Assembly (NCBI RefSeq): GCF_003402975.1
Contig: NZ_QURB01000003.1
Span: 310,001 to 374,000, forward strand
Reading direction: 5' to 3'
DNA: 64,000 nucleotides
DNA from: Brumimicrobium aurantiacum
GTDB taxonomy: Bacteria; Bacteroidota; Bacteroidia; Flavobacteriales_D; Crocinitomicaceae
Shown here: positions 55,766-63,316 of the stretch, piece by piece
How positions within the stretch are numbered: the stretch's first letter is position 1
Layout of the letters: each line of letters begins with the position of its first letter
Program-made: the position numbers and the translations under genes
The notes under the pieces: generated by a model
What the model saw: the letters and a program-made list of their open reading frames with translations, nothing else
The model's database searches: none
Told to the model about the DNA's origin: nothing

Positions 55766-56434
55766 ATGAATATGAGAAATGTACTTTGGATTGCTATATT
55801 ATTGCAAATTTTACTTTCTTGTGGTGGTAAAGAAGAATCTAAGCTTGCCTTTAAATTGACTTATAGTACTCATGTTGAGATTTTAGACCAGTCAATGCCA
55901 ATTGAAACTCAAAATTATTTCTTACAAAAATATGGAGATAGTGTTGAAGTTATATATGGTAGTCAAGGAAGCATTCGTTCTGATTATTATGGTTCAGGTC
56001 CCAAAGGTTTGAGTTATATATTTTATAATCAGTCAACCCATAAAAACTGTGCTAAATGGAAGAACCTAGAAAAGCTATACTGTTATGATGTGAGGAGAAA
56101 TGATTATATCTTGGATTCTAGTAAATACATTAAAACGGACAATGGCTTTATGCTCAAACATTATTCACAAAATCCAAATGACGAAGAAATAATTATTCAA
56201 ACGTATACATTTATAGACGACTCTTTAAAGGTTGATGGTAAACTGTATTCAAATTTTAAGGATTTATCTTTTAATGTAGTTTTAGCAAAAGCCAATCAAT
56301 TGCCTATCAAGATAGTTCAGACTTCTGAAGGAGTTCGAATTACAACTGAACTCCTAAATGTTTCAAGGATTTCAGATCCTATTTCTGATTTGTATGAAAT
56401 TATGCCGAATTTAATACTCCAAAATGCTCAATAA
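55766..56434 (+). CDS. hypothetical lipoprotein
   Basis: This 222-residue lipoprotein has a signal ending LLQILLSC, then mature GGKEESK. The body is beta-rich, with repeated charged Tyr/Asn stretches and four Cys at most. It begins at ATG 55766 rather than the longer frame from 55670, which lies in the previous gene. No family is recognised. A place in the envelope is inferred from the lipobox. Confidence 0.6.
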   Translation: MNMRNVLWIAILLQILLSCGGKEESKLAFKLTYSTHVEILDQSMPIETQNYFLQKYGDSVEVIYGSQGSIRSDYYGSGPKGLSYIFYNQSTHKNCAKWKNLEKLYCYDVRRNDYILDSSKYIKTDNGFMLKHYSQNPNDEEIIIQTYTFIDDSLKVDGKLYSNFKDLSFNVVLAKANQLPIKIVQTSEGVRITTELLNVSRISDPISDLYEIMPNLILQNAQ

Positions 56435-56533
56435 TTAAATGGTTTTAGGGCATTAAGCTAGGTGTTTGTCTATGAATTTACGTTAATGATTAATAATTAA
56501 TCTAGAATAATTTATTCTTCCCTAAGTACTTAT

Positions 56534-56541
56534 TATCTTTG
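56534..56541 (+). promoter_or_regulatory. -7 promoter box of the CBS gene
   Basis: TATCTTTG lies 15 nt before ATG 56557. The in-frame TTG at 56539 is inside it and so is not the start. Confidence 0.65.
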
Positions 56542-56556
56542 CACAAAACAATTGGA

Positions 56557-57918
56557 ATGAAAGTTTACAACAACATACTTGAAACGATAGGGAATACACC
56601 AATCGTGAGATTAAACAAAATGACAAAAGACCTAGAAGGAGACTTCTTGGCTAAAGTAGAAACAACAAACCCAGGTAATTCTGTGAAGGATAGAATGGCT
56701 GTAAAAATGATTGATGAAGCTGAAAAGCAAGGATTAATCAAGCCTGGTGGAACTGTAATTGAAGGTACTTCAGGTAATACAGGAATGGGATTAGCTTTAG
56801 CATGTATCATACGTGGTTATAAATTGATCTGTGTATTGAGCGACAAGCAAAGTAAGGAGAAAATGGATATTCTTCGAGCTGTTGGAGCTGAAGTTGTTGT
56901 TTGTCCAACAAATGTTGAGCCGGAAGATCCTCGTTCATATTATTCTGTATCGAAAAGATTGGCGGAAGAAACTCCAAATTCTTGGTACGTGAATCAATAT
57001 GATAACCTAGCAAATCGTGAAGCACATTACGAATCAACTGGACCTGAAATTTGGGAACAAACAGAAGGAAAAATCACTCACTTTGTGGTAGGGGTGGGAA
57101 CTGGAGGAACAATTTCGGGTGTTGGGAAATACTTGAAAGAAAAAAATCCAGATGTAAAGATTATCGGAATTGATACTTATGGATCTGTATTTAAGAAATA
57201 TCATGAAACAGGAATCTTTGATGAAAATGAGATTTATCCGTACATCACAGAAGGAATTGGAGAGGATATTCTTCCAAAAAATGTTGATTTCAGTGTAATA
57301 GACCATTTCGAAAAAGTAACCGATAAAGATGCTGCAATTTATACAAGAAAATTAGCCTTAGAAGAAGGTATTTTTGTTGGAAACTCTGCTGGTTCTGCAA
57401 TAAAAGGTATTCTTCAAATGAAGGATATGTTCAAGAAAGATGACGTTGTTGTGGTTTTATTCCATGACCACGGAAGTCGTTACGTTGGAAAAATGTTCAA
57501 CGATGATTGGATGAGAGATAGAGGTTTCTTGGAAGAAAATCATAAATCTGCAGAGGATTTATTAGAAAATCACAAAGATCAACCTTTGGTAACTGTAGGA
57601 GTGGAAGAATTGGTTTCTCACGCAGTTGCTAAAATGAGACAATATAAAATTTCGCAAATTCCTGTTACAAAAGATGGTGAGTTTGTTGGTTTAATTGATG
57701 AAACAGCTTTGATTAATCAATTGGTTGATAATAATGAATTGAAAGATGAAGCAATTGGAAACATTATGGGGCCTAAATTGCCTATCGTAAAATCCTCAAC
57801 TTCAATTAAAGAACTGTCTAAATTAATCAATAAAGAAATGCCAGCCGTATTGGTTGAGCTTGAAAATGGAAAACACCATATTATCACACGTCATGATGTG
57901 ATTGGTGCAATGGCTTAG
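56557..57918 (+). CDS. cystathionine beta-synthase (PLP) with C-terminal CBS domains
   Basis: This 453-residue fold-type II PLP enzyme starts MKVYNNILETIGNTPIVRL. The PLP Lys is K44 in NPGNSVKDRMA. EGTSGNTG (69-76) binds the substrate carboxylate, and GVGTGGTISG binds the phosphate. Two CBS domains follow (about 330-450; TVGVEELVSHAVAKMRQYKISQIPV and KSSTSIKELSKLINKEMPAVLVEL). It makes cystathionine from serine and homocysteine, or acts as cysteine synthase. It overlaps the next gene by about 17 nt. With bshA it could feed bacillithiol cysteine. Confidence 0.93.
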   Translation: MKVYNNILETIGNTPIVRLNKMTKDLEGDFLAKVETTNPGNSVKDRMAVKMIDEAEKQGLIKPGGTVIEGTSGNTGMGLALACIIRGYKLICVLSDKQSKEKMDILRAVGAEVVVCPTNVEPEDPRSYYSVSKRLAEETPNSWYVNQYDNLANREAHYESTGPEIWEQTEGKITHFVVGVGTGGTISGVGKYLKEKNPDVKIIGIDTYGSVFKKYHETGIFDENEIYPYITEGIGEDILPKNVDFSVIDHFEKVTDKDAAIYTRKLALEEGIFVGNSAGSAIKGILQMKDMFKKDDVVVVLFHDHGSRYVGKMFNDDWMRDRGFLEENHKSAEDLLENHKDQPLVTVGVEELVSHAVAKMRQYKISQIPVTKDGEFVGLIDETALINQLVDNNELKDEAIGNIMGPKLPIVKSSTSIKELSKLINKEMPAVLVELENGKHHIITRHDVIGAMA

Positions 57919-58705
57919 TCTGATTTTGATTGATCAAATAGGAAATAAAATAAATTTAGAAAAGGAACCAGTGCGCATTGTCTCATTGGTTCCTTCTCAA
58001 ACAGAACTACTTTTTCATCTAGGTCTGGGAGATAGAGTAGTGGGAATAACCAAATTTTGCATTCATCCCAATGAATGGTTTCGTTCAAAAGAAAGAATAG
58101 GAGGAACAAAAGATGTCAAAATAGACAAAGTTGCTCAATTAAATCCAGACCTAATCATTGCTAATAAAGAGGAAAATACCAAAGAAGATATTGAGGCTTT
58201 GCAGGAAATAGCTCCTGTTTATGTAAGTGATATTTTTAATTTGGAAGACAGTCTCGAGATGATTACTCAAGTGGCTGAACTCTGTAATTTAGCTTCTAAA
58301 GGCGAAGAAATAAAATCAGCAATAAGAAAAAACTTTAGTACTATAGTTCCATTTCTAAATAAACCAAAAGTTGCTTATTTAATTTGGAAAAATCCATATA
58401 TGGGAGTTGGATCTGATACATTTATTGATTTTGTATTATCGGATTGTTTGCAGATGGAGAATGTTCTGGCCAATCAATCACGTTATCCAGAGCTTAACTT
58501 AGAAACTATTCCAACATTGGATTATCTATTTCTGAGTACAGAGCCATATCCATTTAAAGAGAAACACATCGAAGAATTACAGTCTGATTTTCCTGATACA
58601 AAAATTGTTTTAGTAGATGGTGAATTTTTTACTTGGTACGGTTCACGATTGATTAATGCTCCGAAATATTTAAATGGATTAATGAAGGAGTTGATTGATG
58701 ATTAA
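57902..58705 (+). CDS. BtuF-like metal/cobalamin receptor protein without signal peptide
   Basis: This protein of up to 267 residues has the TroA/BtuF-like helical-backbone fold: PVRIVSLVPSQTELLFHLGLGDRVVGITKFC near the start, LNPDLIIANKEEN near 80, and VLVDGEFFTWYGSR near 238. It begins inside the previous gene (TTG 57902; GTG 57905 or TTG 57926 are alternatives, and no ATG works) and has no hydrophobic signal, so it may be cytoplasmic. Overlap suggests coupled translation. The ligand (cobalamin, haem or siderophore) is undetermined; icmF in the window needs B12. Confidence 0.8.
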   Translation: MVQWLSLILIDQIGNKINLEKEPVRIVSLVPSQTELLFHLGLGDRVVGITKFCIHPNEWFRSKERIGGTKDVKIDKVAQLNPDLIIANKEENTKEDIEALQEIAPVYVSDIFNLEDSLEMITQVAELCNLASKGEEIKSAIRKNFSTIVPFLNKPKVAYLIWKNPYMGVGSDTFIDFVLSDCLQMENVLANQSRYPELNLETIPTLDYLFLSTEPYPFKEKHIEELQSDFPDTKIVLVDGEFFTWYGSRLINAPKYLNGLMKELIDD

Positions 58706-59061
58706 GTAGTAGTGTTTTTCTATTTTTGATGTAATCTCGAATTGTTTTCAAGCTATCTAATTTTAGAATATTATATGTTAATGTAAGTTCTTAGGGACGC
58801 GCCTTATATTTTTTTAAAGTTGGAGTGAACTAAAAGTCGCTAATAATGGAGGAAGCTGCAAAGCTTGCGTGGAGATCACCGACATTATCGACTTTTAGAA
58901 GTGGAGACAATAAAAAATATCAAGCGCTAGAGTTTTTTGCTTTACTTTTTTTGTCAATGAAAAAAAGTAAAAAAGCCAATTTGATTTATGTCTTTATTTG
59001 AGAGTCTTATATGACAATTTTATTTTTAGAATCACTCGGCCGTGCGATTCTACAAATATTA
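58706..59061. other. spacer with structured repeat element
   Basis: There is no ORF. It contains a stem of 10 plus 6 bp (CTAAAAGTCG/CGACTTTTAG with ATAATG/CATTAT; 58830-58898, inner loop AAGCTGCAAAGCTT), then GCGCTAGAG. A near-palindrome GCTTTACTTTTTTT / AAAAAAAGTAAAAAAGC (58939-58976) follows. The second half resembles a repeat I associate with many Bacteroidetes genomes. Confidence 0.7.
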
Positions 59062-60363
59062 TTACAACAACAACATAACTAATTTCGCCATTTCAATAGA
59101 CATCATCTTACCTTCCTTCATTTTAATTTCTCCTTTAATTTTCATTATCTCTCCTTCTTGTATTGTATGAATATTAAAATGTTCAATGTCTTCTAAAAAC
59201 TTTTTTGGGTATTTTACTTGCGGTAACATTTTGATAAATCCAGCAACAAAATTATTTCCTTGGATATTTAAAATCGCATCAGGATTTCCTTTTAAAGCAA
59301 ATTGTGGTGTTTTATTTAATTGTTCAACAGCTAAATTATTTACACCGATATGAATCTCGCTTGGAGAAAGTTGTTTGTATTTAAATAGAATTTCTCCTAT
59401 TTTAAATTGTTGATTTTTAAAATCAATAGCAGCGCTATAACGACTATTAAGTTTGAATAAAAGTGAATCTACATTAATGTCCTCTTCAAATTGAATAATC
59501 CAATCCATATCAGGAATAGGTAGAGTCGCACCACTCACTTTTTGAATTGTGATTCCCTTGAGTGCAATTTGTTGCGCTTTTATTTTTGGGATGTTTATAC
59601 CTAATGTTTTGATAAAGGGTGTTAGAAAATTAAATTGATGAAGGTCAGTAGCTCTTGTTTGTAATTCTAGGTAATTTGAATCCAACGCTTTAAATTGATG
59701 CATTTGTTGAGCTTTAAGTGGACCAATTGAGGGACCACTTCCATTTATTTCTAAAATTTTTCCTCTCAAATCCATCTTGACTTTGAACTTTGATGTTGCA
59801 TTACGATGTTCTAAAACAATCATTTCAGTTTGAACTGTAATTTCCTCTGATTTATACTTACTATCAATGATGTTTTTAGCAAGAGCTTCATAATGTTTCT
59901 TATCTTTCTCTGATATATTTTTATCTAACAGGATAATCACACCAAATTTGTTATTACTAACTTTTATTAAGTTTTTATCGTCAAAATTATATCGTTGAAA
60001 AGCTGCTTCATCAGTAATGTTTACTAAAACTCCTTTTGCATTACTAGATTTCCATATATCTTGAAAAAGGATAATTTCAGAAGTTAAATCAACGCCTAAT
60101 TTTGAACTTTCACTCTTTTTCTTTGGGATAAAGAGTTCTGCTGTTTCTTGATCCAAGTCAGCCTTAAACAATAAGTCGGTCAGAAATGATTTTATCACTA
60201 GATGTGAATGAATGGTAATCACAGATTCTACTTCAATTGGTATTAAGTTACGATTACTGAATTGAGGTTTTTTATTAGCGAAAGCCACAAAAAATACAAT
60301 TGACCATAACCCAAGTAATGAGACTGTCAGTAGAATAATTTTTGTTACCATGTTTAATTTCAT
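59062..60363 (-). CDS. hypothetical protein with N-terminal membrane anchor
   Basis: This 433-residue protein has one hydrophobic segment at about residues 8-28 (IILLTVSLLGLWSIVFFVAFA) and a long hydrophilic body, probably outside the cytoplasm, with several amphipathic beta repeats and Lys/Ile-rich sequence. There are no Cys or catalytic motifs. Its end is basic and Met-rich. No family is recognised; a peripheral envelope or lipid-related role is not excluded. Confidence 0.65.
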   Translation of the reverse strand: MKLNMVTKIILLTVSLLGLWSIVFFVAFANKKPQFSNRNLIPIEVESVITIHSHLVIKSFLTDLLFKADLDQETAELFIPKKKSESSKLGVDLTSEIILFQDIWKSSNAKGVLVNITDEAAFQRYNFDDKNLIKVSNNKFGVIILLDKNISEKDKKHYEALAKNIIDSKYKSEEITVQTEMIVLEHRNATSKFKVKMDLRGKILEINGSGPSIGPLKAQQMHQFKALDSNYLELQTRATDLHQFNFLTPFIKTLGINIPKIKAQQIALKGITIQKVSGATLPIPDMDWIIQFEEDINVDSLLFKLNSRYSAAIDFKNQQFKIGEILFKYKQLSPSEIHIGVNNLAVEQLNKTPQFALKGNPDAILNIQGNNFVAGFIKMLPQVKYPKKFLEDIEHFNIHTIQEGEIMKIKGEIKMKEGKMMSIEMAKLVMLLL

Positions 60364-60393
60364 TACTGTTGTGAGCTTATTGTATGGAAAAAC

Positions 60394-60401
60394 TATATTT
60401 G
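60394..60401 (+). promoter_or_regulatory. -7 promoter box upstream of the plsC-like gene
   Basis: TATATTTG is followed by a hairpin ATGTATC/GATACAT (about 60414-60448) in a roughly 80-nt leader before ATG 60490. Confidence 0.45.
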
Positions 60402-60489
60402 CACAATTAATTTATGTATCAGTAAATTTAATCAAAAGAGATACATTTTAAGCCTAAGGCTATATATATTGTGAGAACAAATTTAAATT

Positions 60490-61044
60490 ATGGGAAAAAT
60501 TGCTTGGTGGATATTGAGATTAATGGGATGGAATATTAAAGACAATCCAGAAGGTGTAGAGAAAGCTGTTATTGTGATGGGTCCACATACGAGTAATTGG
60601 GATTTTATCATTGGAAAACTTGCTTTCATGCACTATGGTGTTAAAGGTCGTTATTTGATTAAAAGCGAATTATTTAAGCCGCCATTGGGATGGTTTTTAA
60701 AAGCAATCGGTGGTATTCCTATTAACCGTAAGAAAAACAACAAGTTTACAGATCAGGCGGTGAAGCATTTTAACGAAAATGATTCTATGTATATGGTTTT
60801 TACACCTGAAGGTACAAGAAGTTATAATCCAAATTGGAAAAAAGGATTTTACTATATTGCTTTAAAAGCGAAAGTGCCGATTTACATAGGTTATATGGAT
60901 TATCCTTCGAAAACGGGAGGCTTTTTAGAATTGTTTAAACCAACAGGGGATGTCAATAAAGACATCGCATTTATAAAGGAGCAATTGTCTCAATTTAAAG
61001 GTAAATATCCTGAAAAGGGAATAAGATCAGTTGAAAATGAGTAG
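60490..61044 (+). CDS. lysophospholipid acyltransferase family protein (PlsC-like)
   Basis: This 184-residue acyltransferase of the LPLAT family has the catalytic HxxxxD as HTSNWD near 33-38, GGIPINRKK near 74 (motif II-like) and FTPEGTRS near 104 (motif III, FxPEGTR). It is short for PlsC (about 240), lacking an N-terminal membrane region. It could acylate lysophosphatidate or another lipid. Its neighbours, a few hundred bases away, are cdsA and psd. Confidence 0.92.
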   Translation: MGKIAWWILRLMGWNIKDNPEGVEKAVIVMGPHTSNWDFIIGKLAFMHYGVKGRYLIKSELFKPPLGWFLKAIGGIPINRKKNNKFTDQAVKHFNENDSMYMVFTPEGTRSYNPNWKKGFYYIALKAKVPIYIGYMDYPSKTGGFLELFKPTGDVNKDIAFIKEQLSQFKGKYPEKGIRSVENE

Positions 61045-61108
61045 GTTGAATTAATGATGGGTTTACTAGATGCTTGAAAAGTATCACCTTTCAAAAAAAG
61101 TATGAAAC

Positions 61109-61144
61109 AAAAAAAAGAGAAAAATATAATTTTTCTCTTTTTTT
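61109..61144. terminator. bidirectional terminator
   Basis: The palindrome AAAAAAGAGAAAAAT/ATTTTTCTCTTTTTT with a short loop has T-tracts on both strands. It lies between the convergent plsC-like and Cys-rich peptide genes. Confidence 0.85.
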
Positions 61145-61165
61145 ATTCCCGAAATAGTTGGGTAA

Positions 61166-61402
61166 TTATTTCTCTTCAGCCTTTTTCTTACTGCAACAAG
61201 ATTTCTTTCCTTCTTTGCTTGAACAAGATTTAGCTTCTTTTTTGGTCTCTTTGCTCTTTTTGTCTTTACAGCAATCCTTTTTACAATCGTCTTTACAGTC
61301 ACTTATTTCCGTTTTTGTAATAACATTTGCGTTTGCTGTAGAAGTATATCCAATTGCTCCGAAAAACAATCCCATGGATAATATCATTAATCTTTTTTTC
61401 AT
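61166..61402 (-). CDS. secreted Cys/Lys-rich peptide (CC motifs)
   Basis: This 78-residue protein has a signal peptide (about 1-26, ending ANA) and a mature part of about 52 residues made mainly of Lys, Glu, Ser and Cys. It has seven cysteines with the CKDDCKKDCCKDKK block and a later SCC block (C44-C45, C69-C70). The spacing resembles metal-binding or redox-cycling peptides rather than a folded enzyme. A promoter-like TATTTTTG on this strand lies 24 nt upstream. The function is unknown; possible metal binding is an inference from Cys density. Confidence 0.7.
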   Translation of the reverse strand: MKKRLMILSMGLFFGAIGYTSTANANVITKTEISDCKDDCKKDCCKDKKSKETKKEAKSCSSKEGKKSCCSKKKAEEK

Positions 61403-61425
61403 CTTTTTGGTTTTAATAGTTTACT

Positions 61426-61433
61426 CAAAAATA
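61426..61433 (-). promoter_or_regulatory. -7 promoter box of the Cys-rich peptide gene
   Basis: The minus-strand sequence TATTTTTG (TAnnTTTG) sits 24 nt upstream of the ATG. Confidence 0.45.
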
Positions 61434-61439
61434 AACCAA

Positions 61440-62105
61440 TTATTTTAATTCCCCAATTTTTGTAATTCGACCTTTGACAACATCACCTATTTTGACATCA
61501 ATTTTAGTGTCTAATGGAAGTAATAAGTCAATTCTTGATCCAAATTTAATGAATCCAAATTCTTCTGCTGCTTTTACTTTGTCTCCTGGTTGAACGTAGT
61601 AACAAATTCTTCTTGCAAGTGCTCCTGCAATTTGTCTAAATAGGACTTCTTTACCACTTTCATGTTCAATCACAAAAGTTGTTCTTTCGTTGTCAGTTGA
61701 ACTTTTTGGATGCCAAGCAACTAAAAATAATCCCTTATGGTATTTTGCCCATTTTACAATTCCAGAAATCGGATTGAAATTGGCATGTACATTTAGTGGA
61801 GACATGAAGATTGAAATTTGAATTCTTCTGTCATTAAAGTATTCTGCCTCTTCGACTTCTTCAATCACTACAACTTTTCCATCTGCAGGACAAATAATTT
61901 CATTGGTTTTCTCAATGTATTCAATTTTAGGAACCCTAAAAAATTGGATAATCAGGTAGGCCATTACAATTACACCTAAGGTAAGAATAGCGTATAGCCA
62001 CCATAAATCTAGAACTGTCCATAAGTAATAGTTTAATCCTTGAATAGCGATTAATATTGCTAATCCAATTGTGATGATGAGATAACCTTCTCTATGTATT
62101 TTCAT
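61440..62105 (-). CDS. psd: phosphatidylserine decarboxylase family protein
   Basis: This 221-residue membrane-anchored decarboxylase converts phosphatidylserine to phosphatidylethanolamine. Two N-terminal hydrophobic segments (about 8-30 and 35-56) precede PADGKVVVIEE near 73, then SPLNVHANFNPISG near 102 and the self-processing site FGS (G189/S190), where the protein cleaves itself to give the pyruvoyl group. It is the short, archaeal-like Psd form. It lies in the same direction as, and 145 nt after, cdsA. Confidence 0.93.
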   Translation of the reverse strand: MKIHREGYLIITIGLAILIAIQGLNYYLWTVLDLWWLYAILTLGVIVMAYLIIQFFRVPKIEYIEKTNEIICPADGKVVVIEEVEEAEYFNDRRIQISIFMSPLNVHANFNPISGIVKWAKYHKGLFLVAWHPKSSTDNERTTFVIEHESGKEVLFRQIAGALARRICYYVQPGDKVKAAEEFGFIKFGSRIDLLLPLDTKIDVKIGDVVKGRITKIGELK

Positions 62106-62250
62106 TTGAGTATATTCTGTTTATTTGGGTGTAAATTTAAACTAATTTTCGTTTTTTGGGTATTTCTTTGAACACTATAATTAACTGAAAATATAAATTC
62201 TGAATGAATTTCAAAATCAAGAAGATTAGACTGGAAAAATAAAGTGATTC

Positions 62251-63066
62251 CTAACCCAGGGTTCTCAACAATAAATAGAAAAATGGAGTAGCGTAAATTA
62301 CAGCATCAAATCGATCAAGAATTCCACCGTGTCCAGGGAGAATTGTACCAGAATCTTTGACATTTACAATTCTTTTGAACTTTGATTCTATTAAATCACC
62401 TAAAACACTTGTTGGAGAAATAATGATTGCGGATACAATCCAAAAAGTAAAGTTAGCATCTGTAAAATAAGCGTAAACCGCAGCAGCTACAATTGTAAAT
62501 ATAAATCCTCCAATACTACCTTCCCATGTTTTGTTTGGTGAGATGCGCTCAAAAAGTTTATGCTTTCCAAATGTTCTACCTGATAAATAAGCAAAGGTGT
62601 CGTTTGTCCAAACCATGATAAACAATCCGATAATGTAAGTCCATTGCGCGCCTGTCTCAAATTCAAAATTATAAATTGAAAACATCAAGTAAAAAGGGAA
62701 CATCACATAAATCCACGGGAAGAATGTAACTGTTAAATCGAGTAGGGGATTATTGTTTTTACTAAAAACAACATATAAAAAAGGTAGAAAAACAATTGGA
62801 ATTAATATTAATTCGAGAGGAATTTCAATAAGATTTAATTGATGGGTAACCAGTAAAGTATAAAGGACTGCTGCTCCTATAATCCCGCTGTATGCCTTGG
62901 GTTGTACTATTTGAGATAATTGAAAAAAACGATAAAATTCAAATACACCAATGCACATGAAGAAACCTAAAATAATAGCTGTTGCATATGTTCCAACAAT
63001 AAATGAGCTGATGATGATTACAACAAATAAAGCTCCCCAAACCGCACGTGTAAGTATGTTATTCAT
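62251..63066 (-). CDS. cdsA: phosphatidate cytidylyltransferase
   Basis: CdsA makes CDP-diacylglycerol from CTP and phosphatidate, the branch point for phospholipids. This 271-residue protein has about seven or eight membrane helices. The CDS signature is complete near the C-terminus: SPNKTWEGSIGG near 174, and SVLGDLIESKFKRIVNVKDSGTILPGHGGILDRFDA near 218-253 with the catalytic Asp pair. It overlaps the preceding DUF2007 gene by 8 nt. Confidence 0.95.
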   Translation of the reverse strand: MNNILTRAVWGALFVVIIISSFIVGTYATAIILGFFMCIGVFEFYRFFQLSQIVQPKAYSGIIGAAVLYTLLVTHQLNLIEIPLELILIPIVFLPFLYVVFSKNNNPLLDLTVTFFPWIYVMFPFYLMFSIYNFEFETGAQWTYIIGLFIMVWTNDTFAYLSGRTFGKHKLFERISPNKTWEGSIGGFIFTIVAAAVYAYFTDANFTFWIVSAIIISPTSVLGDLIESKFKRIVNVKDSGTILPGHGGILDRFDAVIYATPFFYLLLRTLG

Positions 63067-63316
63067 AGTCTTTTTCTATGATGTATTTTGCTCGAATAAC
63101 ATCTTTTTGGTTAACGAAAAGTTCGATTTGACCAAAGTTGTTATAAGAAGAATCCATCTTATTAATTAAAATAACATGGATTCCTTCTTCTTCAAGTTTT
63201 AATTTCATAATACTAGCTAAATGTACTTGTGAAGTACGGTAAACTAGCTTGTTTTCTTCAAATTTTGTTACTCTAGGAAGGACCTTATGAATCCAAGTTT
63301 TTATCCTCTTCCACAT
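63059..63316 (-). CDS. DUF2007-type small protein
   Basis: This 85-residue protein starts at ATG 63316 (MWKRIKTWIHKVLPRVTKFEEN). Its C-terminal half YRTSQVHLASIMKLKLEEEGIHVILINKMDSSY looks like the DUF2007 / PII-like signal-transducer family. A longer in-frame ORF extends to 63481 but lies inside ftsH and is not used. The start overlaps the ftsH end by 32 nt and the stop overlaps cdsA by 8 nt, so it is a tight operon member of unknown role. Confidence 0.75.
   Translation of the reverse strand: MWKRIKTWIHKVLPRVTKFEENKLVYRTSQVHLASIMKLKLEEEGIHVILINKMDSSYNNFGQIELFVNQKDVIRAKYIIEKDYE

Noticed and set aside
56539-56556. TTG start of the CBS gene
   Set aside because: It lies within the TATCTTTG promoter box; ATG 56557 gives the conserved start.
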